The notes beneath the pieces are model-generated. The model was not told the DNA's origin and searched no databases. It saw only the letters and a program-made list of their open reading frames with translations. Positions 42,464 to 52,402 of a DNA stretch of 64,000 bases are shown piece by piece (the first letter of the stretch is position 1; every line of letters begins with the position of its first letter). The DNA is from Bradyrhizobium sp. CCBAU 51765 (GTDB lineage Bacteria > Pseudomonadota > Alphaproteobacteria > Rhizobiales > Xanthobacteraceae), in NCBI RefSeq assembly GCF_015291725.1, contig NZ_CP030038.1:2097001-2161000 (forward strand), written 5' to 3'. A program made the translations under genes and the position numbers.

Positions 42464-43564
42464 ATGGACACGTCCCCCCTGATTCTTCTCGCCGCGGGCG
42501 GCACCGGCGGCCATCTGTTTCCGGCCGAGGCGCTTGGCGTCGAGTTGATCCGGCGCGGCTTTCGCGTCCGCCTCGTCACCGACGAACGCGCGCTGCGCTA
42601 CAGCGGGCTGTTCAGCAAGGACATGATCGACGTCGTGGCAAGCGAGACCGCGCGCGGCCGCAATCCGTTGCAGCTCGCCTATGCCGGCCTCACGCTCGCC
42701 GCGGGCACGCTCTCTGCCTACCGCCTGATCAAGCGGCTCAAGCCGGTCGCCGTCGTCGGCTTCGGCGGCTATCCGACGCTGCCGCCGCTGGTCGCTGCGA
42801 AATTCGCCGGCGTGCCCGGCATCGTCCACGACGCCAATGCGGTGCTCGGCCGTGCCAACCGGTTTCTGTCGAGCCGCGTCCGCGCCATCGCGACGTCCTT
42901 GCCCGGCGTGCTCGATCGCGATCCGGCGCTGGCAGGCAAGACAACGACCGTCGGCACGCCGATGCGGCCGGCGGTTCTGGCCGCCGCTGCGGTAAAGTAT
43001 AGCCCCCCTGAGGTGAATGGTCCGCTGCGCCTGCTCGTCGTCGGCGGCAGCCAAGGCGCGCGCATCATGGCCGACATCGTGCCCGGCGCGATCGAGCGGC
43101 TCGAGCCTGCGTTATGGAGCCGCCTCGTCCTCACCCAGCAGGTGCGCGAGGAAGACATGAGCCGCGTGCGCGCGGTCTATGACAAGCTCAAGATCAAGGT
43201 GGAACTCGCGCCGTTCTTCACCGATCTGCCGGCGCGGCTCGCCTCCAACCATCTGGTCGTGTCGCGCTCCGGCGCGGGCACCGTCGCCGAGCTCGCGGCG
43301 ATTGGCCGGCCCTCCATCCTGGTGCCGCTGCCCGGCTCGATCGACCAGGACCAGTTCGCCAATGCCGGCGTGCTGGTCAAGGTCGACGGCGCGATCCGCA
43401 TTCCGCAGACCGAGTTCACCTCCGATCGTCTCGCCGCCGAAATCTCCGGCCTGGCCGCCGAGCCCGCGCGCCTTGCCGCCATGGCCGCGGCTGCGAAGGG
43501 GGCAGGTCGGCTCGATGCGGCCGAGAGGCTCGCGGACCTCGTGGTGAAAACCGCCGGAATTTAG
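42464..43564 (+). CDS. murG: UDP-GlcNAc:lipid I GlcNAc transferase
   Basis: The 366-residue GT-B enzyme converts lipid I to lipid II on the inner face of the membrane. GGTGGHLFPAEAL (residues 10-22) is its first glycine loop; GFGGYPTLP, HDANAVLGRAN and VVSRSGAGTVAELAAIGRPS (UDP-GlcNAc site) follow. The usual E of HEQNAVxG reads D here (HDANAVLG). The gene is preceded by a family D repeat and followed by a methyltransferase-like gene 90 bp away. Confidence 0.95.
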   Translation: MDTSPLILLAAGGTGGHLFPAEALGVELIRRGFRVRLVTDERALRYSGLFSKDMIDVVASETARGRNPLQLAYAGLTLAAGTLSAYRLIKRLKPVAVVGFGGYPTLPPLVAAKFAGVPGIVHDANAVLGRANRFLSSRVRAIATSLPGVLDRDPALAGKTTTVGTPMRPAVLAAAAVKYSPPEVNGPLRLLVVGGSQGARIMADIVPGAIERLEPALWSRLVLTQQVREEDMSRVRAVYDKLKIKVELAPFFTDLPARLASNHLVVSRSGAGTVAELAAIGRPSILVPLPGSIDQDQFANAGVLVKVDGAIRIPQTEFTSDRLAAEISGLAAEPARLAAMAAAAKGAGRLDAAERLADLVVKTAGI

Positions 43565-43654
43565 CGTCCGCGCCGTTCAAGCCTGCACACGGGTCGCTCG
43601 GCCCGATGATCGCACGCGCGGCACGTTCAATTGTGCCCGGCGGAGGATTTGCTT

Positions 43655-44485
43655 GTGGCAGGCTTGCTGATTCACTCCCTCGCGGAGTTTTCCGATCTGG
43701 TCCTCGAGGCACTCAGGCTCGCGGATGCGCGCGAGATCGTCGAGATCGGCTCGGAATACGGAGGCATGTCGCCCTTCCTTGCCGCGCATTGTCGTGAGCG
43801 CGGCGGACGCCTCACCGCCATCGATCCGGCGCCGAAGCGCGAATTCATGGAGTGGCTGAAGACCAACCCGGACGTTCGCCATCTCGCAAAAACGAGCCTG
43901 GAGGCGTTCGCCGATGTCGACGAGGCCGATGCCTGGGTCGTCGATGGCGATCACAACTGGTACACGGTCTACAACGAGCTCGGCCACATCGATGCGATCG
44001 GCCGTCGCGCCGGCAAGCCGCTTCTGGTCTTTGTGCACGATATCGGCTGGCCGTGTGGTCGGCGCGATTTCTACTATGCGCCCCACCGAATTCCACCCGA
44101 GTATCGCCATGCCTACAGCTTTGACGCCGGTGCGGTTCCCGGTCAGGCAGCGCTGGTCGATGGGCGAGGCTTTCGCGGCATGGGCCAGTTCGCGTTTGCC
44201 GAGGTCTCCGGCGGTGCGCGCAACGGCGTGATGACGGCGATCGACGACTTTCTGGCCGACGCGCTCAGGGGCGGCCGCGAGCTCGGCTTTGCCGAGATCC
44301 CGGCCGTATTCGGGCTCGGCGTGATCTTCGAGCTGGACGCGCCCTGGAGCGCGCCGCTCGCCGATCTCCTGTTGCCGTATCATCAGAACAAGCTCCTTGG
44401 CGCACTCGAGGCCAATCGCCTGCGCAACTATCTTCGCGTGCTCGATCTCCAGGATGAGGCGGCCGCGCGAACCGGCTCCCTCTGA
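43655..44485 (+). CDS. SAM-dependent methyltransferase-like protein
   Basis: The 276-residue protein has a Rossmann-like methyltransferase core: EIVEIGSEYGGMSPFLAAHC (SAM loop), GRLTAIDPAPK (acidic end of strand 2) and ADAWVVDGDHNWYTVYNEL, resembling the Methyltransf_24 and cephalosporin-hydroxylase-like families. GTG 43655, 8 bases after GGAGG, was chosen over TTG 43631. It lies between murG and murC, a place not normally occupied in dcw clusters. The target is unknown; modification of a wall precursor or a sugar is a guess. Confidence 0.7.
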   Translation: MAGLLIHSLAEFSDLVLEALRLADAREIVEIGSEYGGMSPFLAAHCRERGGRLTAIDPAPKREFMEWLKTNPDVRHLAKTSLEAFADVDEADAWVVDGDHNWYTVYNELGHIDAIGRRAGKPLLVFVHDIGWPCGRRDFYYAPHRIPPEYRHAYSFDAGAVPGQAALVDGRGFRGMGQFAFAEVSGGARNGVMTAIDDFLADALRGGRELGFAEIPAVFGLGVIFELDAPWSAPLADLLLPYHQNKLLGALEANRLRNYLRVLDLQDEAAARTGSL

Positions 44486-44703
44486 CCGCAGCGGCGACAT
44501 GGTCCCGGTGATCCGAGTGTGAGCCTCGCGATCCGCGAAACGGGCCAAAATGGGGCATCCAACCGGGAAATTACCTCGTTTGGAGGCCGTACCGGTCTTG
44601 TCCCGATCCGTCCAGTCTTGCATGAAGTGGAGGAGATTCGCCGCTGGCCGGCCACGACGGGGGTAATGCCGCGGCCGCAGCCGGACTAGACAGAGATACA
44701 GCC

Positions 44704-46107
44704 ATGAGACTGCCGCGCGAGATCGGACCCATCCACTTCGTCGGGATCGGCGGGATCGGCATGAGCGGCATCGCCGAGGTGCTGGTCAATCTCGGCTATG
44801 CCGTGCAGGGCTCGGACGCCTCCGACAACTACAATCTCGACCGTCTGCGCAAGAAGGGCGCGAAGGTTTCGGTCGGCCACAAGGCCGAGAATGTCGATGG
44901 GGCCGAGGTCGTGGTCGTGTCCTCCGCGATCAAGCGCGACAATCCGGAATTGATGGCGGCGCGCGAGAGGCGCATTCCCGTGGTGCGCCGCGCCGAGATG
45001 CTGGCCGAGCTGATGCGCCTGAAGAGCTGCGTCGCCATCGCCGGCACGCACGGCAAGACCACGACGACCACGATGGTTGCAACGCTGCTCGATGCCGGCG
45101 GGCTCGATCCCACCGTGATCAACGGCGGCATCATCAATGCCTATGGCTCCAATGCGCGCTTAGGGGCCGGCGACTGGATGGTGGTGGAGGCCGACGAGAG
45201 CGACGGCACGTTCCTGAAGCTGCCGACGGATGTCGCGATCGTCACGAATGTCGATCCCGAACATCTCGACCACTTCAAGACCTTCGAGGCCGTGCAGGAC
45301 GCCTTCCGTCACTTCGTCGAAAATCTGCCGTTCTACGGCTTTGCCGTGATGTGCATCGATCATCCGGTCGTGCAGAGCCTCGTCGGCAAGATCGAGGACC
45401 GCCGCATCATTACCTATGGCGAAAATCCGCAGGCCGATGCGCGCCTGGTCGATCTCACCGCTGGCGGCGGCGGCTCTAAGTTCAAGGTTGTGATCCGCGA
45501 CCGCAAGGCAGGCACCACGCACGAGATCCCCGACCTCGCGCTGCCGATGCCGGGCCGGCACAACGCCTCCAACGCGACGGCGGCGATTGCGGTCGCTCAC
45601 GCGCTCGGTGTGTCCGACGACAGGATCCGCAGTGCCATCGCAGGTTTTGGTGGCGTCAAGCGCCGCTTCACCAAGACCGGCGAATGGAACGGCGTCACCA
45701 TCATCGACGATTACGGCCATCACCCCGTGGAGATCGCGGCGGTGCTGAAAGCGGCGCGCGATTCCTACACCGGCAAGGTCATCGCCGTGGTGCAGCCGCA
45801 CCGCTACACCCGGCTGCAATCCCTGTTCGAGGAATTCTGCACCTGCTTCAACGACGCCGATGCGGTGATCGTGGCCGATGTCTATTCCGCAGGCGAAGCG
45901 CCGATCGAGGGCATCGACCGCGATCACTTCGTCGCCGGCCTGCGCGCCCACGGCCATCGCGAGGTGATCCCGCTGCCGGCGGCATCGGAGCTGGCGGGCA
46001 TCGTCAAGGGGCTCGCGAAGCCCGGCGATCTCGTCGTGTGCCTCGGGGCCGGCAACATCACGCAATGGGCGTATGCATTGCCCGGCGAATTGAAGGCGCT
46101 GGGGTGA
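44704..46107 (+). CDS. murC: UDP-MurNAc:L-alanine ligase
   Basis: The 467-residue cytoplasmic ligase adds L-Ala, the first residue of the stem peptide. [17 protein letters not shown] (about 11-27), the ATP loop [13 protein letters not shown] (about 116-128), [11 protein letters not shown] and DYGHHPVEI are the family blocks. A 218-bp gap precedes it. Downstream lies a family F repeat interrupted by an insertion sequence, so murB expression may now depend on readthrough or a new promoter. Confidence 0.95.
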   Translation: MRLPREIGPIHFVGIGGIGMSGIAEVLVNLGYAVQGSDASDNYNLDRLRKKGAKVSVGHKAENVDGAEVVVVSSAIKRDNPELMAARERRIPVVRRAEMLAELMRLKSCVAIAGTHGKTTTTTMVATLLDAGGLDPTVINGGIINAYGSNARLGAGDWMVVEADESDGTFLKLPTDVAIVTNVDPEHLDHFKTFEAVQDAFRHFVENLPFYGFAVMCIDHPVVQSLVGKIEDRRIITYGENPQADARLVDLTAGGGGSKFKVVIRDRKAGTTHEIPDLALPMPGRHNASNATAAIAVAHALGVSDDRIRSAIAGFGGVKRRFTKTGEWNGVTIIDDYGHHPVEIAAVLKAARDSYTGKVIAVVQPHRYTRLQSLFEEFCTCFNDADAVIVADVYSAGEAPIEGIDRDHFVAGLRAHGHREVIPLPAASELAGIVKGLAKPGDLVVCLGAGNITQWAYALPGELKALG

Positions 46108-46148
46108 GCATGCTGAGGGACTTGCAGGCAGCCGCACGGCAAACTGCA

Positions 46149-46355
46149 CTCCCTCCCCCCTTGTGGGGGAGGGCTGTTCGAGATGGTGCGAACGATGCTT
46201 CGGCGTCGGGACTGCGCTCCCTCTCCCGCTTGCGGGGGAGGGCTGGGGTGGGGGTGTCTCCGCGGCGGGATTGTCGAGAAATGCGGTGGCTGTCCCTGGG
46301 TGGCAAGAGCCCTCACCCGCCGCGCTCTGCGAGCGCGTCGGCCTCTCCCGCAAGC
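46149..46355. repeat. Family F repeat copy 4, left part, split by an insertion sequence
   Basis: It contains CCTCCCCCCTTGTGGGGGAGG and CCCTCTCCCGCTTGCGGGGG palindromes and ends CCTCTCCCGCAAGC at 46355. The partner arm GCAAGCGGGAGAGGC resumes at 47549, past the insertion sequence. Confidence 0.75.
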
Positions 46356-47548
46356 GAGAGCTTTGCATATTCGCGAATCTGCGATTCCCTAGACCGCTGA
46401 GGGAGGACGGGAATGGCCTATCGACAGGTTGGACAACCGAGCTTTGCGGACGCGCTGGTGTCGCGACGGGGAAAAGGCAATCCGGTGCTGAGACGGATTG
46501 GGGACTTGGTCGATTGGGCAGCGGTAGGGGGCGTGCTAGGCGGTCTGCCGGAACCGGAGCGTGGGGCGCCGGCCTATCCGCGGCTGGTGATGTTCAAGGC
46601 GCTGTTGCTGCAGCAATGGTACGGGCTGTCCGATCCGGAGCTTGAAGAGGCGCTTGATGACCGCGCCTCATTCCGCGATTTCTGCGGCTTTGTGCTCGGC
46701 GATGAGACACCCGATCACGCCACGATCTGGCGCTTCCGCGACAGTTTGCAGCGGGCCGGCCTGGACGAGAGGCTGTTCGGTGAGATTCTGCGCCAGATCG
46801 ATGCGCATGGGCTGGTGGTGCGGCGGGGTACACTAATCGACGCGAGCCTGATCCCGGCGGCGGTGAAGCCGCCGAAGCCACCAGAGGAGCCGCAGCCCCC
46901 CGGCCCGGACGGTCGGGCGCCGAGCAAACTGGTCAACAGCAAGCGCGATCCGGATGCGCGATGGACCAAGAAGGGCGGCAAACGATACTTCGGCTACAAG
47001 GCCCATGTTGGCATCGACCAGGGCTCGGCAATCATCCGCCGCAGCAAGCTGACCGATGCTGCGGTCAACGATACGGTGCCCGCCGACGAGTTGGTCTGTG
47101 GTGATGAGAAGGCGGTCTATGCCGACCAGGCCTATGACAAGCACGAGCGCCGTAGCGGCCTGCGCGCGCGAGGCATCAAGCCGCGGCTGATGTTCCGGCC
47201 CAACAAGCATCATCCGCTGACCGCGCGGCAGAAGCGCTTCAACGGTGCCGTGGGAAAGCGCCGCGCACCGGTCGAGCAGGTCTTCGCGCGCCTCAAGGGC
47301 AGCTACCGCTGGGCGCGCGCCCGCTATCTGGGCTGGGCGCGCAACCAGACGCATCTGCGCCTGATCTGCCTGGCAATGAATCTCAAACGATGGGTGGCGT
47401 TGTCTCCTGCGGGAGTTGCCGCATGACCGCCCAACCCAATCAGTTGACCACGAAAGCGCAAACCTTCGATGCCGCCGACGTCCAACGCTACGCAAAAAAC
47501 GCCCAACAGCGGCAATCACTCCCCCGCGTCCAATTAAGCAAAGCTCTC
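46356..47548 (+). mobile_element. Insertion sequence, IS5 family-like, 1.19 kb
   Basis: Terminal inverted repeats GAGAGCTTTGC (46356-46366) and GCAAAGCTCTC (47538-47548) bound the element, which encodes one DDE transposase. CGCAAGC is present on both sides (46349-46355 and 47548-47554), consistent with a target duplication, although its exact length is blurred because the target itself is palindromic. Joining the flanks restores the uninterrupted palindrome CCTCTCCCGCAAGCGGGAGAG. The insertion lies between murC and murB and looks intact and recent. Confidence 0.88.
46413..47426 (+). CDS. Transposase, IS5 family
   Basis: The 337-residue protein has an N-terminal helical DNA-binding part ([20 protein letters not shown], then [14 protein letters not shown]) and a DDE catalytic domain: first Asp in [13 protein letters not shown], second in [10 protein letters not shown], Glu in [19 protein letters not shown] site precedes ATG 46413. 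It is full length with no frameshift, so the element is probably active. It lies in the same direction as the dcw genes. Confidence 0.92.
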   Translation: MAYRQVGQPSFADALVSRRGKGNPVLRRIGDLVDWAAVGGVLGGLPEPERGAPAYPRLVMFKALLLQQWYGLSDPELEEALDDRASFRDFCGFVLGDETPDHATIWRFRDSLQRAGLDERLFGEILRQIDAHGLVVRRGTLIDASLIPAAVKPPKPPEEPQPPGPDGRAPSKLVNSKRDPDARWTKKGGKRYFGYKAHVGIDQGSAIIRRSKLTDAAVNDTVPADELVCGDEKAVYADQAYDKHERRSGLRARGIKPRLMFRPNKHHPLTARQKRFNGAVGKRRAPVEQVFARLKGSYRWARARYLGWARNQTHLRLICLAMNLKRWVALSPAGVAA

Positions 47549-47563
47549 GCAAGCGGGAGAGGC
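47549..47563. repeat. Family F repeat copy 4, right arm
   Basis: GCAAGCGGGAGAGGC directly follows the insertion sequence and pairs with the arm left at 46341-46355. Confidence 0.7.
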
Positions 47564-47604
47564 GGAACCGGAGAGAGCTTGCCGACCTCATGCTCGGAGG
47601 CGGC

Positions 47605-48525
47605 ATGAGCTTTCCGGACATCACGCCCGACCTCAAAGCCGCGATGCCTGATCTGCGGGGCCGGCTGCTGGCGAACCAGTCGCTGGCCGAGCTCACCTGG
47701 TTTCGCGTCGGCGGTCCGGCGCAGGTGCTGTTCACGCCTGCGGACGAGGACGATCTCGCCTATTTCCTCGCGCATCTCGCCAGCGACATTCCGGTCTACG
47801 TCGTCGGCGTCGGCTCCAACCTGATCGTGCGCGACGGCGGCATTGCGGGCGTCGTGATCCGGCTTGCGCCACGCGCCTTCGGCGAGGCCACCGCGAGCGG
47901 AGACATCGTCACCGCCGGCGCGGCCGCGCTCGACAAGCGTGTGGCGGAGGTGGCGGCATCCGCGAATATCGGCGGGCTCGAATTCTACTTCGGCATTCCC
48001 GGCACGATCGGCGGGGCGCTGCGCATGAATGCGGGCGCCAATGGCGGCGAGACCAAGGATGTGCTGATCGAGGCGAGGGGTGTGGGGCGCGACGGCGCGA
48101 AGCATGTCTTCTCCAATGCCGACATGAAGTTCGTCTACCGCAACAGCGGCGTCGGTCCCTCCATCATCTTCACCTCCGCCCGCTTCCGCGGCGAGATCAG
48201 GGATTCGGAAGCAATCCGCGCGCGCATGGCGGAGGTGCAAAGCCATCGCGAGACTGCGCAGCCGATCCGGGAAAAGACCGGCGGTTCGACCTTCAAGAAT
48301 CCGCCGGGACACTCCGCCTGGAGGCTGATCGACGCCGCCGGGTGCCGCGGCCTGCGCGTCGGCGGCGCGCAGGTCTCCGAGATGCACTGCAATTTCCTGA
48401 TCAACACGGGCGATGCCACCGCGCACGATATCGAGACGCTCGGCGAGACCGTGCGCGAACGGGTGAAGGCAAATTCCGGAATCGAGCTACACTGGGAAAT
48501 CAAGCGGATCGGGGTTTCCGCGTGA
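47605..48525 (+). CDS. murB: UDP-N-acetylenolpyruvoylglucosamine reductase
   Basis: The 306-residue FAD enzyme makes UDP-MurNAc. FAD-binding blocks are [16 protein letters not shown] (about 64-79) and [20 protein letters not shown]; the catalytic Ser lies in [17 protein letters not shown], and [16 protein letters not shown] is typical of type I MurB. ATG 47605 follows TCGGAGG. The frame is open further upstream into the insertion sequence, but that part is not MurB-like. Its promoter was presumably lost or replaced by the insertion. Confidence 0.95.
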   Translation: MSFPDITPDLKAAMPDLRGRLLANQSLAELTWFRVGGPAQVLFTPADEDDLAYFLAHLASDIPVYVVGVGSNLIVRDGGIAGVVIRLAPRAFGEATASGDIVTAGAAALDKRVAEVAASANIGGLEFYFGIPGTIGGALRMNAGANGGETKDVLIEARGVGRDGAKHVFSNADMKFVYRNSGVGPSIIFTSARFRGEIRDSEAIRARMAEVQSHRETAQPIREKTGGSTFKNPPGHSAWRLIDAAGCRGLRVGGAQVSEMHCNFLINTGDATAHDIETLGETVRERVKANSGIELHWEIKRIGVSA

Positions 48526-48527
48526 GT

Positions 48528-48605
48528 GTCGTTCCGGGGCGGTGCGAAGCACCGAACCCGGAACCTCGAGATTCCGGGTTCGCGCTTTGCGCGCCCCGGA
48601 ATGAC
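48528..48605. repeat. Palindromic repeat, family B copy 4
   Basis: Arms GTCGTTCCGGGGC and GCCCCGGAATGAC, with inner CCCGGAACCTC/GAGATTCCGGG. It is the whole gap between murB and ddl, apart from 19 bp. Confidence 0.85.
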
Positions 48606-48624
48606 AAAGAAACAGAGGCAGCGA

Positions 48625-49611
48625 ATGCGCATCACCATTCTTTTCGGCGGCTCCAACCGGGAGCGTCTGGTTTCGGTCGCCTCGGCCCAGGCCCTGCATC
48701 AGGCCTTGCCCGAGGCCGATCTCTGGTGGTGGGACGTCGAGGACAAGGTGCATGTCGTGCAGTCCAAACAACTGCTCGAACACGCCCGTCCCTTCGAGGA
48801 CGAGTTCAAGCCGGGCACGCGTGGCATTCCGCTGGATCAGGCATTGGACAAGGCCAAGGCTGAGAACCGCGTGCTGGTGCTCGGCCTGCACGGCGGACGG
48901 GCCGAGAACGGCGAATTGCAGGTGATGTGCGAGGCGCGCGGCGTGCCCTTCACCGGCTCGGGCTCGGCCTCCTCGCACCTCGCCTTCGACAAGCTCGCGG
49001 CCAAGCGGTTCGCCGCCCTCAGCGGCGTGACGCCGCCGTCGAACGTTGCGCTTGATAAGATCGACGAGGCCTTCTCCGAATACGGACGGCTGATCGCGAA
49101 GCCGGCGCGCGACGGCTCGAGCTACGGGCTGATCTTCGTCAACGCCAAGCAGGACCTCGTCGCCGTCCGCAATGCGGCCAAGCACGAAGAGTATGTGATC
49201 GAGCCCTACATCGCCGGCGTCGAGGCGACCTGCGGCGTGCTGGAGCGCACCGATGGCTCGATCATCTCGCTGCCGCCGATCGAGATCATTCCGGGCGAGG
49301 GCAATTTCGACTACGCCGCGAAATATCTCCTGAAGTCGACCCAGGAGATCTGTCCCGGCCGCTTCGCACCCGAGATCACCGCAGCGCTCGAGGAGCAGGC
49401 GATGCTGGCGCATCGCGCGATGTCCTGCACTGGCTATTCCCGCTCGGACTTCATCGTCTCGGACAAGGGCCTCGTCTATCTCGAAACCAACACGCTCCCC
49501 GGGCTGACCAAGTCCTCGCTCTACCCCAAGGCGCTGAAAGCCGCAGGCATCGAGTTCGTCGACTTCCTGCGCGGCCTGGTCGAGCTCGCCGGGCAGCGCG
49601 TGCGGAAATAG
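48625..49611 (+). CDS. ddl: D-alanine-D-alanine ligase
   Basis: The 328-residue ATP-grasp enzyme joins two D-Ala for MurF. Blocks are the N-terminal ITILFGGSNRERLVSVASA, PARDGSSYGLIFV (ATP loop), and GYSRSDFIVSDKGLVYLETN with TLPGLTKSSLYP at the end. The HGxxGEDGxxQ motif of most Ddl enzymes reads HGGRAENGELQ here, which is also seen in related rhizobial proteins, so the enzyme is likely active. ATG 48625 is chosen; a longer frame starting at 48526 would be encoded by the palindrome. It precedes ftsQ by 350 bp. Confidence 0.93.
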   Translation: MRITILFGGSNRERLVSVASAQALHQALPEADLWWWDVEDKVHVVQSKQLLEHARPFEDEFKPGTRGIPLDQALDKAKAENRVLVLGLHGGRAENGELQVMCEARGVPFTGSGSASSHLAFDKLAAKRFAALSGVTPPSNVALDKIDEAFSEYGRLIAKPARDGSSYGLIFVNAKQDLVAVRNAAKHEEYVIEPYIAGVEATCGVLERTDGSIISLPPIEIIPGEGNFDYAAKYLLKSTQEICPGRFAPEITAALEEQAMLAHRAMSCTGYSRSDFIVSDKGLVYLETNTLPGLTKSSLYPKALKAAGIEFVDFLRGLVELAGQRVRK

Positions 49612-49961
49612 TCGGGACTGGTTAACGGCCGGATCGGCGAAATCGCCCGGTTTGGCGGCCAAAACCGGTAAAATGCCGGACATCGCGCCACAAATGCCGG
49701 ATATCGCGGGGCAAAATGCGCATGTCGTTAACGAATTTTACCTTTTGTTTACCAGGACGTCCGAAGGTTAACGCTGGCGGCGCATATGGCGCTTTGGCTG
49801 CCGGCGCGTGAGCTGTCGCGGGTGATGTCACCTCCAGCGAACGCTTTGAAGGGGAGAGGTTTTCTTCTGCTGAAGACCAGCACCCGGCCCGGCAGGTCCG
49901 AGACGTCATGTTCGCCAGGATCCGCGCGCTGTCGCGGGGAAACTGTTGACGAGCTCGTGCA
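49612..49961. promoter_or_regulatory. ddl-ftsQ gap, probable division promoter region
   Basis: This 350-bp gap contains several TTAA-centred motifs: GGTTAACGG near 49620, GTTAACGAATTTTACC at 49727-49742 (TTAA-N7-TACC, two mismatches to the CtrA consensus), TTTACC near 49749 and GGTTAACG near 49767. In Caulobacter the promoter before ftsQA is CtrA-controlled. A repeated ATGCCGGA(C/T)ATCGCG unit occurs at 49673 and 49694. No gene is seen. Confidence 0.4.
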
Positions 49962-50996
49962 ATGGATGGAGCAGGAAGCCTCACCCGATCGCTTTTCAGA
50001 TCGCTGAGGCCCCAAGCTGACCTGAAGGCGGCCGCGATTGGAGCGGTCGTGCTTCTGCGCGAGTGGGTGCAGGACAAGCGTCAGCAAAGACTCCAGGCCG
50101 CGCGCGTCGCCGCCAAGGACAAGATCCAGAGCAGGGCCAAGGCTGTCGTCGAGCGTGAGCCGACACCGCGCGTCGTTGCGCTGGTCGAGCGCTATCTGCC
50201 GCACCGGGTCGGACTTGGCATGACCGTGCTGCTGCTGATCGGGAGCTGCGGCTTCGGCATCGTCAAGGGCGGCCATCTCCAGGACTTCGTCACCGCCGTC
50301 AGCGACGCCCGCAACGCGCTGGCCAATTCCGCCGGCTTCCGCATCACCTCGGTCGTGATCAACGGCCGCAAGCAGCTCACCCAGGACGAGATCCTCGCCA
50401 TCGGCGGCATCAGCGGCCGCTCCTCGCTGCTGTTCCTCGACGCCGAAGCGGTGCGCGACAAGCTCAAGGCCAATCCCTGGATCGCGGATGCGACGGTGCT
50501 GAAGCTCTATCCGGGCCAGCTCATGATCGAGCTCACCGAGCGCAAGGCGTTCGCGCTGTGGCAGGAAGCCGGCCGGCTCTCCGTCATCGCCGATGACGGC
50601 GCCGTGCTCGAACCCTACGTCTCGCGCCGCTTCCTGTCGCTGCCGCTCGTGGTCGGCAAGGGGGCCGATACGCAGGCGCGCGATTTCCTGGCGCTGCTGG
50701 CGCGCTATCCGCAGGTCAATTCGGTGATGAAAGCCGCGATCTTCGTTGGCGAGCGGCGCTGGAACCTGAGGCTCAAGGACGGCCTCGACATCCGCCTGCC
50801 CGAGCAGGACGTCGGCAACGCGCTGGCGATGCTGTCGAAGCTCGACAAGGACGACAGGCTGTTCTCCCGCGATATCGTCGCCGTCGACATGCGCCTGCCC
50901 GATCGGCTGGTGGTACAGCTGTCCGAGGACGCCGCCAAGGCGCGTGAGGATCAGTTCAAGGACAAGAAGAAAAAGAAGGCCGGGGATTCCGCATGA
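49962..50996 (+). CDS. ftsQ: Cell division protein FtsQ
   Basis: The 344-residue bitopic protein has a basic cytoplasmic N-terminus (to about 85), a membrane helix (GLGMTVLLLIGSCGFGIVKG, about 84-103), and a POTRA domain (RITSVVINGRKQLTQDEILA) followed by the beta domain. It links FtsA/FtsZ to FtsB, FtsL and later division proteins. The last residues are Lys-rich. The stop overlaps the ftsA start by 4 bp. The N-terminal start is less certain because the upstream frame is open. Confidence 0.92.
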   Translation: MDGAGSLTRSLFRSLRPQADLKAAAIGAVVLLREWVQDKRQQRLQAARVAAKDKIQSRAKAVVEREPTPRVVALVERYLPHRVGLGMTVLLLIGSCGFGIVKGGHLQDFVTAVSDARNALANSAGFRITSVVINGRKQLTQDEILAIGGISGRSSLLFLDAEAVRDKLKANPWIADATVLKLYPGQLMIELTERKAFALWQEAGRLSVIADDGAVLEPYVSRRFLSLPLVVGKGADTQARDFLALLARYPQVNSVMKAAIFVGERRWNLRLKDGLDIRLPEQDVGNALAMLSKLDKDDRLFSRDIVAVDMRLPDRLVVQLSEDAAKAREDQFKDKKKKKAGDSA

Positions 50997-52315
50997 CCGG
51001 TCTCGATCGCACCCAGACGCCGAAGACACGCCCGATGCCGCACAAGCGCGGCGGCATCGTCGCCTGCCTCGACATCGGCACCAGCAAAATCGCCTGCATG
51101 ATCGCGCGGCTGAAGCCGTCGCCGCCGAGCGATGCGCTGCGCGGCCGCACCCATGCGGTGGAACTGATCGGCTACAGCCAGATCCAGTCGCGCGGGATGA
51201 AGGCCGGCGCGGTGATCGATCTTGGCGAATGCGAGCAGGCGGTGCGCCAGGCCGTCGGGCTTGCGGAGAAGATGGCCAAGGTACGGGTCGAGTCGGTGCT
51301 GCTCTCGGTCTCCGGCGGCCGGCTCTCCGGCCAGCTGGTCGAAGCCGCCGCGGACATCCGTGGCGGCGCCGTGACGCCGGCCGATGTCAGCCGCGTCACC
51401 TCCACCGGCATGCGCCACGCCACCGGCGAGGGCCGCACCGTGCTGCACGCGCTGCCGGTCGGCTACACGCTCGACGGCGTCAAGGGCATCCGCGATCCCC
51501 GCGGCATGGTCGCGCACCAGTTCGGCGTCGACATGAACGTCGTCACCTGCGACGCCACCGTGGCGCGGAACCTGATGCTGGCGGTGGAACGCTGCCACAT
51601 CAATGTCGAAGCCATGGCGGCGAGCCCCTACGTGGCCGGCCTGTCGGTGCTGACTGACGACGAGGCCGATCTCGGCGCCGCCGTCGTCGAGATGGGCGCG
51701 GGCACCACCACGATCGCGGTCTATGCCGGCGGCCGTTTCGTGCATGCGGCGGGTTTTGCGGTCGGCGGGCAACACATCACGATGGATCTCGCGCGCGGAC
51801 TCTCCGCGACCATTGCCGATGCCGAGCGAATCAAGACGTTATACGGGACCGTCATCACCGGCGGATCGGACTCGCGTGAGCTGATGTCTGTGCCGACAGC
51901 CGGTGACGAGCAGGATCTGCCGCAGATCGTCTCCCGCGCCACCATCGCGAACATCGTCAAGCACCGTGCCGAGGAAGTCTTCGAAATGGTTCGGGACAAG
52001 CTGAAGGATTCGCCCTTCGCCTCAGAGCCCAACGGCCGCGTCGTGCTGTCGGGCGGCGCCTCGCAGCTCACCGGCCTCGTCGAGCTCGGCACCCAGATTC
52101 TCGGCCGGCCCGTGCGGGTCGGCCGTCCGCTCGGTTTCGGCCGGCTGCCCAACGAGGCGAAGAACGCCGCGTTCGCGGTGCCGGCCGGACTCCTCGTCTA
52201 CCCGCAATATGTTCACCTCGAACATGTCGAACCGCGACATACGCGGCAGCAGGTCAGGACAGGAACCGGCGGATATTTCGGAAAGGTCGGACGATGGCTA
52301 CGCGAGGGCTTCTGA
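50993..52315 (+). CDS. ftsA: Cell division protein FtsA
   Basis: The 440-residue actin-like ATPase anchors FtsZ to the membrane. ACLDIGTSKIACMIARL (phosphate 1 loop), VVEMGAGTTTIAVYAGG (phosphate 2) and VVLSGGASQLTGLVELG are visible. The C-terminal GGYFGKVGRWLREGF is the amphipathic membrane-targeting helix. The gene overlaps ftsQ by 4 bp and is separated from ftsZ by 87 bp. Confidence 0.96.
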   Translation: MTGLDRTQTPKTRPMPHKRGGIVACLDIGTSKIACMIARLKPSPPSDALRGRTHAVELIGYSQIQSRGMKAGAVIDLGECEQAVRQAVGLAEKMAKVRVESVLLSVSGGRLSGQLVEAAADIRGGAVTPADVSRVTSTGMRHATGEGRTVLHALPVGYTLDGVKGIRDPRGMVAHQFGVDMNVVTCDATVARNLMLAVERCHINVEAMAASPYVAGLSVLTDDEADLGAAVVEMGAGTTTIAVYAGGRFVHAAGFAVGGQHITMDLARGLSATIADAERIKTLYGTVITGGSDSRELMSVPTAGDEQDLPQIVSRATIANIVKHRAEEVFEMVRDKLKDSPFASEPNGRVVLSGGASQLTGLVELGTQILGRPVRVGRPLGFGRLPNEAKNAAFAVPAGLLVYPQYVHLEHVEPRHTRQQVRTGTGGYFGKVGRWLREGF

Positions 52316-52402
52316 TGACGGCTTTCCGCAATCTTCGATTTTCACCAACTCCCGCGGCCGCCGGCCGGGGCGAACCCACGCGCGCGTGATCGAGAGGCAA
52401 CC

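Noticed and set aside
48526..48624. N-terminal extension of Ddl starting at 48526
   Set aside because: The added residues are encoded by a family B palindrome; the true start fits ATG 48625.
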